Counted from the stretch's first letter, positions 1-8,986 are shown. The stretch is DNA of 64,000 nt from Marinobacter sp. BGYM27 (GCA_025153445.1 JANZNS010000004.1:248001-312000), one strand, 5' to 3'. Numbers and translations: made by a program. The notes: generated by a model not told the origin, from the letters alone.

Positions 1-630
1 GCGGAGTTGGGGTTGCCGAAAACCAATTTCTGGATTTATCCGGACGAACACCACGACCGCAACGTCGAACGTTTTCTGGATAACACCGACTCCGAGTTCC
101 CGGTGGTCTACATCTCGTTTCCGTCAGCCAAGGACCCGAGTTATCTGAACCGCTATCCCGACACCGCTACCGTCGAAATCGTCGCACCCACCACCTACGA
201 CATGTTCGCACAATGGAAAGACGACACCTGGGGCAAGCGCGGCGAGGAATACGAGCAACTCAAGCAGGTCGTCACCGACCGCCTGCTGGAAAAACTCTAT
301 GAAAAACTGCCCCAGTTGCGGGGTAAAGTGGACTATGTGGAGGCCTCTACACCGCTATCGACGGACTGGTTCTGCCGCTACAGCCGCGGCGAGATCTACG
401 GTCTCGACCACACGCCGGAACGATTCGACCAGACCTGGTTACGGCCGAAAACCCGTATCCCGGGGCTCTATCTGACCGGGCAGGACATTCTGACCTGTGG
501 CGTGGTGGGTGCGATGATTGGCGGTCTGGTAACGACGTTGTCGATACAGGGCGTGAAAGGTGCGGGGCTGGCAAAGCGGATATTTGTGGATAAGGCAGGC
601 ACAACACAAGCTGAACCCGGCCTGGTTTAA
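1..630 (+). CDS. FAD-dependent oxidoreductase, retinol saturase/phytoene desaturase-like (C-terminal part)
   Basis: This is the last 209 codons of a gene that enters from the left edge; the frame is open from base 1, so the TTG at 7 is not a real start. The C-terminus carries the typical flavin-binding end of the phytoene desaturase/RetSat superfamily, RIPGLYLTGQDILTCGVVGAMIGG, where the GQD segment contacts FAD and the glycine-rich helix follows. The N-terminal dinucleotide-binding motif lies outside the window. Family members saturate or desaturate polyenes such as carotenoids or retinol; the substrate here cannot be read. The gene converges on the outer-membrane protein gene at 684-1307, with a hairpin in the 53-bp gap. 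Confidence 0.75.
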   Translation, partial: AELGLPKTNFWIYPDEHHDRNVERFLDNTDSEFPVVYISFPSAKDPSYLNRYPDTATVEIVAPTTYDMFAQWKDDTWGKRGEEYEQLKQVVTDRLLEKLYEKLPQLRGKVDYVEASTPLSTDWFCRYSRGEIYGLDHTPERFDQTWLRPKTRIPGLYLTGQDILTCGVVGAMIGGLVTTLSIQGVKGAGLAKRIFVDKAGTTQAEPGLV

Positions 631-638
631 TCCTGATT

Positions 639-677
639 TCTGCCGGAGAGAGCACCGATACGCCCCTCTCCGGCAGA
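639..677. terminator. Hairpin between convergent genes
   Basis: A 12-bp perfect stem (639-650 with 666-677, arm TCTGCCGGAGAG) and a 15-nt loop lie between the stop codons of two convergent genes. There is no clear U-run on either strand, so it may end transcription weakly or protect 3' ends in both directions. Confidence 0.5.
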
Positions 678-683
678 GAGTCA

Positions 684-1307
684 TCAGAACCGGAATTGAG
701 GCCCTACTGACAGGATGTGCAAATCTGTTTCACCCGTGGTTTCATCATCTCCGATATCGGGGATGAAATCCCAATCCAGTCGCACTGAAACATTATCAGT
801 CACGTTGTAAAGGGCGCCCAGACCGGTGCGAAAACTGACACCACTTTCTTCTTCATCACCGACGATCACCATCCCGGAACCACTGATATAGCCTTTTGAA
901 TCATAGTTCCAGGCCACGATCCCTGCCTTGGCAAACAGCCGGAAGTCGTTATCCCGCGAAGTACCGAACAGCATTGTGCCGTCAAAGGCCTGATAACCAC
1001 TGGCAAGGGATGCAGACGCTCCGAAGGCCGAGCCTGACGCTTCAACGTCATCGACGAAGGTAAACCCTACTTCGCCACCAATATATTCGCTGAACGATGC
1101 ACCGAAGTAGGCGCGCACTGCCAGCGACTTGTCGTCACAGCTAAGTGGCTCAAGATCGTCGCAAAAGTCGGTGACAATTGATTGGCCTACCGATACCCCG
1201 GCATAAGGCATGGCTTTTGACTTGGCTTCGTCAGCCTGGGCTGTCGTCATAAAAGCCAGGCTACCTAGAACCAGACCACTCGCGCGCAGCATTTTTCTTC
1301 CTGTCAT
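684..1307 (-). CDS. Small outer-membrane beta-barrel protein (opacity/OmpA-like porin fold)
   Basis: The 207-aa product has a signal peptide ending near residue 25 (ALAFMTTAQA-like, AxA cleavage), then alternating amphipathic strands rich in G, Y and acidic residues. It ends in aromatic F (SVGPQFRF), the sorting signal recognised by the BAM complex. The strand pattern (SVRLDWDFIPD near the end) is that of eight-stranded OMP_b-brl/OmpW-like proteins. A Cys pair early in the mature chain (DFCDD...LSCDD) could form a disulfide. AGGA lies 6 nt before the ATG. The gene stands alone; its function is not known and may be structural or a small-molecule channel. Confidence 0.65.
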   Translation of the reverse strand: MTGRKMLRASGLVLGSLAFMTTAQADEAKSKAMPYAGVSVGQSIVTDFCDDLEPLSCDDKSLAVRAYFGASFSEYIGGEVGFTFVDDVEASGSAFGASASLASGYQAFDGTMLFGTSRDNDFRLFAKAGIVAWNYDSKGYISGSGMVIVGDEEESGVSFRTGLGALYNVTDNVSVRLDWDFIPDIGDDETTGETDLHILSVGPQFRF

Positions 1308-1428
1308 GGGAATCCTTTTTTATGTGTGGTGCTATATCGCAACCTGATCATTCAGGGAGGCGATATTTTAGCGGGTTGCCAAGGTCGAGGCTTCCACACT
1401 GACAGGGAAAAATGTAAAAACCTGTAAT

Positions 1429-2337
1429 TTATTCAGCAACATGCACCGCTGCAGGACTCGTCACCCGAACAGTCCACAGACTGGCCTCCCTAGCCCGCAT
1501 CCGGCGTGTGGCGCTGGAGTCCGGAGCGCAACACATCAGCAGCGTATGCCCATCGGGGCCACCCAGCATGCAGGCGAATACGCCCAGGCCAGCCGGTGCC
1601 TTAATCTCGGCTGTAATCCCGCCGCCTTCGGCAACGCGAATACAACGCTGATTAAAGGCGTCAGCGATCCAGATCTGGCCATCACGATCCAAACAGCAAC
1701 CATCAGGCCCGACCGCAAGCTGCTTCAACAGTTCGGCCCGCGGGCCGGGTTCAGGCTTGTCACCGAATGCGGCCCAGTCCCGGCGCTCCGTCAGTTCGCC
1801 ATTTTCAGCGATCGTAAATGCAGTCATCCGGTTGCCAAAGGTCTCACCAACGACCAGGGTGCTGGCATCGGGCAGAATCACCATACCGTTCGGAAAAGCG
1901 AGGTCTTCTGCAGCGAGTGAGACATTGCCTTCGGGATCCAGGTGCACCAGTGCAGCCGGACGCATTTCCTCACCACCCATCAGATCAAACCCGAAGTTGC
2001 CGACCCACGCTGAACCGTCGGCGGCTACCACCATGTCGTTGGCATGGCCGGTCGCATAGCGGCTGATATCGGCATGGGTCGTCAGCTTGCCATCCGGCCA
2101 ACGGCGAAGTACCTGATGGTCCCGCATTGAGACCACCAGCAAAGAACCGTCCGGCATCCACCCCAACCCTGATGGCTGGGATGGCGCGTCCAACACTTTC
2201 TCAAGCTCACCCCCAGCAGGCGATAGCGTATAGACCGCCTGGCGATAGAAGTCCGACACCCACCAGCGACCATCGTGCCAGCGCGGACCTTCAAAAAAGG
2301 TGCCGCCGTCGGCCAGTAATTCCGGAGAATCTGTCAT
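1429..2337 (-). CDS. SMP-30/gluconolactonase/LRE family hydrolase
   Basis: The 302-aa protein is a six-bladed beta-propeller of the SMP-30 family. Visible family motifs are the N-terminal FFEGPRWHDGRWWVSDF (metal-ligand Glu), the central ATGHANDMVVAADGSAWVGNFGFD (Asn/Asp ligands) and DRDGQIWIADAFNQRCIRV. Family members are metal-dependent lactonases such as gluconolactonase. It lacks a signal peptide, so it is cytoplasmic. It follows the nitronate monooxygenase gene by 17 bp on the same strand and is almost certainly co-transcribed with it. The lactone substrate is unknown. The start is set by GGGAG seven bases before ATG. Confidence 0.8.
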   Translation of the reverse strand: MTDSPELLADGGTFFEGPRWHDGRWWVSDFYRQAVYTLSPAGGELEKVLDAPSQPSGLGWMPDGSLLVVSMRDHQVLRRWPDGKLTTHADISRYATGHANDMVVAADGSAWVGNFGFDLMGGEEMRPAALVHLDPEGNVSLAAEDLAFPNGMVILPDASTLVVGETFGNRMTAFTIAENGELTERRDWAAFGDKPEPGPRAELLKQLAVGPDGCCLDRDGQIWIADAFNQRCIRVAEGGGITAEIKAPAGLGVFACMLGGPDGHTLLMCCAPDSSATRRMRAREASLWTVRVTSPAAVHVAE

Positions 2338-2354
2338 GCTGAGCTCCCGTCCAT

Positions 2355-3335
2355 TTACGATGTCAGAAAACCACCGAGACGCTGGCGAATGATTGATTCG
2401 GCATCGCTCATGATGCGACTGATCAGGTCATCACAACTGGGGATATCATGAATCAGGCCGGCCACCATGCCGCAGCTCCAGGCGGCGGCATTCATTTCGC
2501 CTTCCTGCAGTACTTTGCGTCCCTGAACACCGGTCACCAGGTGCCGAATATCCTCAATGCCTATCGCATCACCCTTGAGTTCTTCAATCCGGATGATTTC
2601 ATCGACCGCGGCATTTTTCATGACCCGCTCGGTATTGCGCAGGCCGCGCATGATCAACCGGGTCTGCAACTCGTCGGCATCCACTATGGCCTGTTTGACG
2701 TTCTGGTGTACCGGTGCATCCTGGGTGGCAATAAAGCGGGTTCCCATGTTCATACCTTCCGCGCCCAGCGACATTGCGGCCACCAGACTACGGCCGTCCG
2801 CCATGCCGCCGGACGCAACAAAGGGAATCGTAAGTGCTTCGGCGGCGCGGGGCAGCAGGATAAAGTTGGGGATATCATCTTCCCCGGGATGCCCGCCACA
2901 CTCGAACCCATCAACACTGACCGCATCACAGCCAATCTTCTCGGCCTTGAGTGCATGGCGCACTGAGGTGCACTTATGGATGACTTTGATCCCTGCAGCT
3001 TTCAGGCTCGGCATGTACTGCTCCGGACTGCGGCCTGCCGTTTCCACTGCCTTCACACCGCCCTCAATAATGGCCTGAATGTACTCGGGATATGGCGGTG
3101 CATTGAACGATGGCAGGAACGTCAGGTTCACCCCGAACGGCTTATCCGTCATTTCCCGACAACGCGCAATCTCTTTTGCCAGATCTTCCGGGGTCGGCTG
3201 GGTCAGTCCGGTAATGATGCCCAGTCCGCCTGCATTGGACACGGCAGCCGCCAACTCGGCAAAACCAACATGATGCATACCACCCTGGATAATCGGATGC
3301 TGGATCTGGAATAGCTCGGTAATTCTGGTTTTCAC
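2355..3335 (-). CDS. Nitronate monooxygenase (2-nitropropane dioxygenase family)
   Basis: The 326-aa FMN-dependent TIM-barrel protein shows IQGGMHHVGFAELAAAVSNAGGLGII at the N-terminus, the GFECGGHPGEDD loop carrying the family active-site histidine, and the FMN phosphate-binding ASGGMADGRSLVAAMSLGAEGMNMGTRF. The family oxidises alkyl nitronates, for example propionate-3-nitronate, to carbonyl products. Some homologues are annotated as FabK-like enoyl reductases, which cannot be excluded. The start is GTG, chosen because GGGGTG sits five bases upstream and the N-terminus MKTRITELFQIQHPIIQGG matches the family. It leads a two-gene unit with the SMP-30 gene. An inverted repeat at 3379-3391 lies in its promoter region. 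Confidence 0.8.
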   Translation of the reverse strand: MKTRITELFQIQHPIIQGGMHHVGFAELAAAVSNAGGLGIITGLTQPTPEDLAKEIARCREMTDKPFGVNLTFLPSFNAPPYPEYIQAIIEGGVKAVETAGRSPEQYMPSLKAAGIKVIHKCTSVRHALKAEKIGCDAVSVDGFECGGHPGEDDIPNFILLPRAAEALTIPFVASGGMADGRSLVAAMSLGAEGMNMGTRFIATQDAPVHQNVKQAIVDADELQTRLIMRGLRNTERVMKNAAVDEIIRIEELKGDAIGIEDIRHLVTGVQGRKVLQEGEMNAAAWSCGMVAGLIHDIPSCDDLISRIMSDAESIIRQRLGGFLTS

Positions 3336-3378
3336 AGGACACCCCGTTTTGATTTTTCGCGCGTATGTTTTATTTATT

Positions 3379-3391
3379 GAAACGTGGTTTC
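3379..3391. promoter_or_regulatory. GAAAC-gtg-GTTTC inverted repeat, PsrA-like operator candidate
   Basis: A perfect 5+5-bp inverted repeat with a 3-bp spacer lies 44 bp upstream of the nitronate monooxygenase start. It fits the published form of PsrA (TetR-family fatty-acid regulator) sites, (G/C)AAAC-N2-4-GTTT(G/C). No PsrA gene is in the window, so the assignment is by motif shape only. Confidence 0.4.
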
Positions 3392-3503
3392 ATTATTCAT
3401 AGCACGCAACAGGAATCAATGGGAGTAAGACGACACCGGATGCCAGGGATGATCGAGGGTTAGCGAAATGCAGCAATGAGACGTGAAAAGAGGGGAAAAC
3501 GAC

Positions 3504-5096
3504 TCAATCTCCGACGTATACCTGCGTTTGGTTACGACCCGCTGATTTCGCCTGATACAGGGCCTGGTCTGCTTTTTTCAGCAGCACCAACCGTTCGGCA
3601 CCATGCTCCGGATTGATCGCAATACCAGCAGAAAACCCCACACTTGCAGGCCCATCCGGGCCGAAGGAACGCGCTGAAAACGTGTTTCGCAGCGTTTCCA
3701 GCCGAGCCACGGCGACGCTGACAGGCACCATCGGCAGGATCAGCAGAAACTCTTCGCCGCCGTAACGACAGGCGACGTCCATATCCCGGGTCAGGGCCAG
3801 TAGCTCCTCACCGAACGCTTTCAGGACCTGATCACCCACGTTATGGCCAAAGGTATCGTTCACACGCTTGAAGTAATCAATGTCGATCAGGCACAGGCAT
3901 AGCCCGGCATCGGTTCGCGCCGAGCGGGACAATTCGCGATCCAGCGCTTCTTCCATCAAACGACGGTTGAACAGCCCGGTCAAAGGATCCCGTATCGATT
4001 CTTCTTTCAGGGTCTGGCGCAGCACTTCGTTCTGCTTAAGCTGCTCTCGCAGATCGGCTTCCACCCGTTTGAGATCACTCACATCCCGAAATACATATAT
4101 GTGACCCTTCAACTCTCCCCGCCACCCTGTGAGCGCTGTTTGCTGGACACTGAAATGCAGGTCCGAGTTGTCAGCTGCCTGCAACGTAACGTCCATGCGC
4201 TCTGCCTGCACCGGACCCGTGCGGGTATTCAGAAACGGAAAACTGTCGAGAATATTGATGCCGGCCCGGAGCCGGCTGATCGGCGTCAGCATGCCGTCCG
4301 CCGCACGGTTGAAGTCAGTTAGCCGGTAGCGGGCATCGGTGACCAGCACCCCGTCTTCCATGCGCTCAACTATCGTGGCCCTCGCCACCGGCAGCAGCCT
4401 CAGTAGCCCCTCATGCCGAATGCAATAGAACATCACAATCGCTGAAACCAGAAAACCAAAGGACGAGATATCGACCCGGTGCAGCGGCTCAGGCAACAAA
4501 TGGAAAATAGAGACCAGGTTGGCCACCAGTGGCATCTGGGCCGCAATCAGCAGCAGGATAGCCTGCCGGCGATAAACCGGTGACGCGGTGAAAATAAACC
4601 GTATCAGGAGCAGCTGTGCGAACAGGCTGATGGCGTAAGAGTAGAGCGTGTGCAGCCAGAAAGCCGGGCCCCCGACAAATGTATCGTTGTGCCCGGTCTG
4701 AAAACCGCCAAGAAACAGATGGTGCTGGCTATCAGTTGCCACCATAACCAGCGTCAGAACAGGCACAACCGAGAGCAGCAGCAGGAACCGGGGGCCGATT
4801 CTCTGCCTGCTCCCGGTATATTGAAGCATGAAAACCAGCAAACCGGCCGGGACGACAACAGCACCAACAAATAGCGCCTTGAACCAGAACAGCGGGTCTT
4901 CAAAAAGACGGAGTGTGTATTGGGGATAGTAGGAGTTCAGCAGCTGCATGGCATAACAAAAGGTCCACCAGCTCAGCGCGATCATCTGAACACAAACGGC
5001 TATTGCACAGGTATTTGTCCGGCGAAAAAAAGCCAACAGGGCAATCAGGGAAGTGCCCAGGCCGGTAGCAAACAACGCCGCAATAAATAGGATCAT
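3504..5096 (-). CDS. Membrane-bound diguanylate cyclase (7TM sensor + PAS + GGDEF)
   Basis: The 530-aa protein begins with seven to eight hydrophobic helices (about residues 1-225) resembling the 7TM histidine-kinase N-terminal sensor. A PAS-like domain follows (about 235-345, VERMEDGVLVTDARYRLTDFNRAADGML), then a short coiled coil and a GGDEF domain (about 365-525). The active-site loop is intact, RYGGEEF, and the inhibitory site RxxD is present five residues before it (RDMDVACRYGGEEF). It should therefore make cyclic di-GMP with product inhibition. It is divergent from the TetR-type regulator gene at 5245. Confidence 0.9.
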   Translation of the reverse strand: MILFIAALFATGLGTSLIALLAFFRRTNTCAIAVCVQMIALSWWTFCYAMQLLNSYYPQYTLRLFEDPLFWFKALFVGAVVVPAGLLVFMLQYTGSRQRIGPRFLLLLSVVPVLTLVMVATDSQHHLFLGGFQTGHNDTFVGGPAFWLHTLYSYAISLFAQLLLIRFIFTASPVYRRQAILLLIAAQMPLVANLVSIFHLLPEPLHRVDISSFGFLVSAIVMFYCIRHEGLLRLLPVARATIVERMEDGVLVTDARYRLTDFNRAADGMLTPISRLRAGINILDSFPFLNTRTGPVQAERMDVTLQAADNSDLHFSVQQTALTGWRGELKGHIYVFRDVSDLKRVEADLREQLKQNEVLRQTLKEESIRDPLTGLFNRRLMEEALDRELSRSARTDAGLCLCLIDIDYFKRVNDTFGHNVGDQVLKAFGEELLALTRDMDVACRYGGEEFLLILPMVPVSVAVARLETLRNTFSARSFGPDGPASVGFSAGIAINPEHGAERLVLLKKADQALYQAKSAGRNQTQVYVGD

Positions 5097-5244
5097 AACC
5101 TGCCAGAAAACGGATACGTTAAAACGTCAATAGACTAGACACGAAGTGATCTGAGTTATAGGTAATTTTTGTGAGGAATGTATACTCAATATAACCACAA
5201 CAATAGCAAGCAGCTCCAAACTGTGTTTTTGCAGGGATGATATT

Positions 5245-5859
5245 TTGGCTAGATATTCGAGCAGTACCGGCGACGCTCCCGTCCGTGCGCAGCGGGCTAC
5301 TCCTGACGACGCCTTCCGAAAAGCCCGGGAACACTGGCTGAAAGGACGAAAAATTCACCTGGCGTCTCTGGCGGAGGAACTGAATATTGGCCGGGCCACG
5401 CTATTCCGCTGGGTAGGTAACAAGGATCTGCTGCTGGGAGATGTGCTCTGGTCCCTTTACGACCCGATTCGAAAATCAGCACTCAGTGAAACCCCCGGCG
5501 AAGGGATCGATTACGTTGTGGGTGTTTACCGCACCATCAATCTGACACTGCTCAATGCGGAGCCCGTGCGGCGATTTATCAGTCACGATCCGGAATATGC
5601 GTTGCGTATTCTGACCTCAGCGAGCTCCACCGTTCATAGCCGTACCGTGAATGCCAATACCCAGCTACTCAGGAGCGAGCAGGACAAAGGGCGGCTCAAG
5701 CTGCCCATGAAGCTGGAAAGCCTCTCCTACTTCATGGTCCGCCTGGCGGAATCCTGCCTTTACAGCGATGTCATCTGCGGACGTGAGCCGCAACTCGAAG
5801 AACTTGAGGAATCCTGCAAGGCCGTTCGCATCCTGCTGGGCGGCAGCGTTCAGAAGTAG
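5245..5859 (+). CDS. QsdR-family (TetR-like) transcriptional regulator
   Basis: The 204-aa protein has an N-terminal helix-turn-helix, IHLASLAEELNIGRATLFRWVGNKDLLLGDVLW (about residues 33-65), with the RATLFRWVG signature of QsdR-type TetR regulators. An all-helical ligand-binding domain follows. The start is TTG: the nearest ATG (5238) is out of frame, and CAGGGA lies 7 nt upstream of the TTG. The gene is divergent from the diguanylate cyclase (148 bp shared promoter region) and convergent with the fatty-acid operon ending at 5958, so it most likely controls itself and the cyclase. The ligand is unknown. Confidence 0.75.
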   Translation: MARYSSSTGDAPVRAQRATPDDAFRKAREHWLKGRKIHLASLAEELNIGRATLFRWVGNKDLLLGDVLWSLYDPIRKSALSETPGEGIDYVVGVYRTINLTLLNAEPVRRFISHDPEYALRILTSASSTVHSRTVNANTQLLRSEQDKGRLKLPMKLESLSYFMVRLAESCLYSDVICGREPQLEELEESCKAVRILLGGSVQK

Positions 5860-5912
5860 CCCTGCGCTAATGCCTCACTGACGCCACCGCCGTTTTTTGC
5901 CAGACAATAAAA

Positions 5913-5938
5913 AGCCCCGGGTGTTTCCAGCCGGGGCT
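5913..5938 (-). terminator. Rho-independent terminator of the 14217-5958 operon
   Basis: An 8-bp GC-rich stem (AGCCCCGG 5913-5920 with CCGGGGCT 5931-5938) and a 10-nt loop are followed on the minus strand by TTTTATTG. It lies 19 nt past the stop of the thioesterase gene and ends the six-gene minus-strand operon. Confidence 0.8.
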
Positions 5939-5957
5939 CAGTACTGATGCAGCCAGA

Positions 5958-6389
5958 TCAGCCGGGGCGCTGAATGATCGCCATGGTAATCCGGGAAATA
6001 CACACCAGCTTGCCGGCCTCGTCTTCAATCCGGATTTCCCAGACCTGGGTGGTGCCACCAATGTGTTGAGGCCGCGCCGTGCCGTACACCCAGCCCTTGC
6101 TCATCGAACGGATGTGGTTGGCGTTGATTTCCAGCCCCACACCTGCCTGACCCGGCTTTTTGAGACAGCAATTGGCAGCAACACTACCCAGCGTCTCGGC
6201 CAGTAACACCGACGCGCCGCCGTGCAAAATGCCTGCAGGCTGAATGGTGCGCTCATCCACCGGCATTCTGCCCCTGAGGAAATCATCCCCTACTTCTGTA
6301 AACTCGATACCGAGCGTCGTCACCGCGGTGTTTGCGGACTGTTCGGTAATGGCCTCAATCGTCGGTTTTACTGTCCAGATACTGCTCAT
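5958..6389 (-). CDS. PaaI-type hotdog thioesterase
   Basis: The 143-aa single hotdog domain carries the PaaI/YbdB signature ILHGGASVLLAETLGSVAAN (about residues 55-75), followed by GLEINANHIRSMSKGWVYGTA. Such enzymes hydrolyse aryl- or acyl-CoA and often clear dead-end CoA esters in catabolic operons. It is the last gene of the operon, 27 bp after the aldehyde dehydrogenase, and is followed by a strong terminator. A housekeeping role releasing CoA from stalled intermediates is inferred. Confidence 0.85.
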   Translation of the reverse strand: MSSIWTVKPTIEAITEQSANTAVTTLGIEFTEVGDDFLRGRMPVDERTIQPAGILHGGASVLLAETLGSVAANCCLKKPGQAGVGLEINANHIRSMSKGWVYGTARPQHIGGTTQVWEIRIEDEAGKLVCISRITMAIIQRPG

Positions 6390-6416
6390 TCGATGCGCGC
6401 TCCCATAGCTAACTAA

Positions 6417-7832
6417 TCAAAGTTGAAGAGATCGTACCTCAAGAAACTCCTCGAGTCCCCACTTACCGAACTCCCGGCCCACGCCTGAGTAACCGAATCC
6501 GCCAAAGGGTGCCAGCGGGTTAAACGCGCCACCATTGACGAACACCTGACCGGTGCGGAGCTTTCCGGCAACGGCTTTCGCCTTGGCTGCATCGCCTGAC
6601 CAGACAGCGCCGGACAGGCCGAAGTCAGTGCCATTGGCAATACGGATCGCGTCTTTTTCATCCTGATAAGGGATCACGCAGAGTACCGGGCCAAAGATTT
6701 CTTCCTGCGCCAGACGGCTATCGGGCTTAACCCCGCCAAATACGGTGGGCTTCACAAAATAGCCCTTCTCGCAGCCTTCCGGTTTTTCGGCGCCGCCAGC
6801 GACCAGCGTCGCGCCTTCTTCAAGACCGATGCGGATATAGTCGAGCACCTTGTCGCGCTGCTGCGCTGAGGCTAGCGGCCCCACACGGGTGGTGTCTTCC
6901 AGCGGATTACCCGGCACCATCTTGGCAATAACGCCAGCCGCCAGTTCGCAGGCTTCATCGTGCTTGTCCGCAGGCACCAGCATGCGCGTCAGCGCGGTGC
7001 AGGTCTGCCCGGAGTTGAGCAGACAGTTGTTGATGGTGCCTTTGACCGCCGCCGCCAAATCCGCATCCGGCAGGATAACGGATGCAGATTTGCCACCCAT
7101 TTCCAACGCATAGCGCTTGAAATCGTCGGCCGCCGCATGGGCGATCAGGTGACCGGTGCGGGTTGACCCCGTGAACGACACCATCCGCACATCCGGATGC
7201 TTGATCAGGGTATCGCCCACTTCTTCACCCAGGCCGCACACCACGTTGAACACGCCGGCAGGCAAGTCCGTCTTGTCGATAATTTCCGCCAGAATGTAGG
7301 CACTGGACGGAGCAATTTCACTTGGCTTGAGCACAATGGTGCAGCCAGCAGCCAGGGCGGGTACGACTTTCAGGATGACCTGATGCAACGGGTAGTTCCA
7401 CGGGGTGATACACCCCACAACACCGACCGGGGCATACTGGACCTCGGAGTTGCCCACCTGCTCGCTGAATTCATAGGCTGGCAGCATGTCGAGATACGAC
7501 TGGGTAATCGCCACCGGCAAGCCGGCCTGGATCTGACCCGCCATTTTGATCGGCATGCCCACTTCACGGCAGATAACCTGGGCAATCTCAGGTGCACGCT
7601 CCTTGAGACCAGCCAAAAGCTGCTCGAGCACTTTGGTCCGTTGTTCAACAGTAGACTCCGACCAGCTATCAAACGCGTCGTGGGCAGCGGCAATGGCACG
7701 TTCCATGTCACTTCGGCCAGCCGCAGGCACTTTCGCCATTACCTCACCGGTACCGGCTTCATGGACATCAATGGTGTCGCCTGACCAGGCTTCCCACTGC
7801 CCGTTAATGTACAGCTTGCTTAGATCGTTCAT
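6417..7832 (-). CDS. NAD(P)-dependent aldehyde dehydrogenase
   Basis: The 471-aa class-1/2-type ALDH contains GCITPWNYPLHQ, IVLKPSE, SFTGSTRTG, the general-base glutamate motif LEMGGKSASV, and the catalytic cysteine in NSGQTCTALTR. FGPVLCVIPY and PFGGFGYSGVGREFG occur near the end. The frame is open further upstream, but MNDLSKLYINGQW preceded by AGGGAG is the natural start. It follows the alcohol dehydrogenase by 44 bp. The pair could oxidise an alcohol or omega-hydroxy acid through the aldehyde to the acid that feeds the beta-oxidation genes upstream. The exact substrate is not readable; resemblance in arrangement to 6-hydroxyhexanoate/6-oxohexanoate oxidation is only a hypothesis. Confidence 0.88.
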   Translation of the reverse strand: MNDLSKLYINGQWEAWSGDTIDVHEAGTGEVMAKVPAAGRSDMERAIAAAHDAFDSWSESTVEQRTKVLEQLLAGLKERAPEIAQVICREVGMPIKMAGQIQAGLPVAITQSYLDMLPAYEFSEQVGNSEVQYAPVGVVGCITPWNYPLHQVILKVVPALAAGCTIVLKPSEIAPSSAYILAEIIDKTDLPAGVFNVVCGLGEEVGDTLIKHPDVRMVSFTGSTRTGHLIAHAAADDFKRYALEMGGKSASVILPDADLAAAVKGTINNCLLNSGQTCTALTRMLVPADKHDEACELAAGVIAKMVPGNPLEDTTRVGPLASAQQRDKVLDYIRIGLEEGATLVAGGAEKPEGCEKGYFVKPTVFGGVKPDSRLAQEEIFGPVLCVIPYQDEKDAIRIANGTDFGLSGAVWSGDAAKAKAVAGKLRTGQVFVNGGAFNPLAPFGGFGYSGVGREFGKWGLEEFLEVRSLQL

Positions 7833-7876
7833 GACTCTCTCCCTGGTTGCGGATTGTTGTGAGACACCTCGGGTGC

Positions 7877-8986
7877 TCATTCAAATACAATCACGCCACG
7901 TGCATTTTTACCTGCCTCCATATCGTCAAACGCCTGGGGCGCTTCGTCGATGCTGTAGGTCTTGGTAATCAGTTCATCCAGCTTCAACTTGCCCATGTTG
8001 TAGAGGCCGAGAATCCGCGGAAAGTCATACTGAGGCCGGGCAGAGCCCAGCCAACTGCCCTTGATCGTGCGCTCATCAGCAGGCATCGACAGGGTACCGA
8101 ACTGGGTTTTGTCTTTTGGATCAGCGACACCCACCACGACTGTCGTGCCGCCACGGGCCAGACACTTGTATGCCTGAGCCACAACAGCACCGGCGCCTAC
8201 ACATTCAAAAGCGTAATCAACACCGCCCTCCGTCAGCTTTTTCACCGCTTTGGCCGCGTCTTCGACGTCATTGATATTAACGGTATGGGTCGCGCCGAAT
8301 TCTTTGGCCATTTGCAGCTTGCTGTCGCTGGTATCAACCGCAACGATCATTTCCGCACCGGCGGTATGGCAGCCCTGAATCGCGTTGAGCCCGACACCTC
8401 CGACACCGAACACGGCTGTGCGCGAACCCGGCTCAACCTTGGCGGTATTAAATACCGCGCCGACACCGGTCACCACTGCACAACTCACCAGTGCGGCCTG
8501 CGGCAGCGGCGTGGCAGGATCGATCTTGACGGCGTTATCCACGTGCAAGGTCGCGTATTCCGCCATGACTCCACAGGCACCGAATACGTTGAGGTCGTTG
8601 CCGTCCTTGTCCTGTGTGCGCACGGTGCCATCCGGCAGGGTGAACATCGCCTTGCGCGCATTCTCACACAGCACCGGGCGCCCACGGACACACTGGCGGC
8701 ACTTACCACACATGGAGATAAACGAACTGACCACGTGATCACCTTCCTTGAAGGCGGTGACCCCTTCCCCCACTTCGATCACAATGCCGGAGGCTTCATG
8801 GCCCAGCACCAGCGGAGGCGGATACTGGATCTTGCCGGTGGTGGCGGACAAATCACTGTGGCAGACACCGCAAGCGGCAACCTTGATCGTGATTTCATTC
8901 TTCCGGGGAGCAGCAACCTGAATGGTCTCTACGGTAATGGGTTTACCCCATTCCCGACAGACCACAGCTTTCGATTCACGCGTCAT
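7877..8986 (-). CDS. Zn-dependent alcohol dehydrogenase (MDR superfamily)
   Basis: The 369-aa protein shows the catalytic zinc ligands in CGVCHSDLSA and GHEASGIVIEVG, the structural zinc cysteines CGKCRQCVRGRPVLC, and the nucleotide fold GVGGVGLNAIQG followed by the acidic NAD-selective residue (VAVDTSDSK). It is related to class III-like and NDMA-dependent alcohol dehydrogenases. The genuine glutathione-dependent formaldehyde dehydrogenase of this window is the separate gene at 61605, so this copy probably serves a catabolic alcohol. AGGAG sits 7 nt before ATG. It lies between the acyl-CoA dehydrogenase (37 bp) and the aldehyde dehydrogenase (44 bp) in one operon. Confidence 0.88.
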   Translation of the reverse strand: MTRESKAVVCREWGKPITVETIQVAAPRKNEITIKVAACGVCHSDLSATTGKIQYPPPLVLGHEASGIVIEVGEGVTAFKEGDHVVSSFISMCGKCRQCVRGRPVLCENARKAMFTLPDGTVRTQDKDGNDLNVFGACGVMAEYATLHVDNAVKIDPATPLPQAALVSCAVVTGVGAVFNTAKVEPGSRTAVFGVGGVGLNAIQGCHTAGAEMIVAVDTSDSKLQMAKEFGATHTVNINDVEDAAKAVKKLTEGGVDYAFECVGAGAVVAQAYKCLARGGTTVVVGVADPKDKTQFGTLSMPADERTIKGSWLGSARPQYDFPRILGLYNMGKLKLDELITKTYSIDEAPQAFDDMEAGKNARGVIVFE

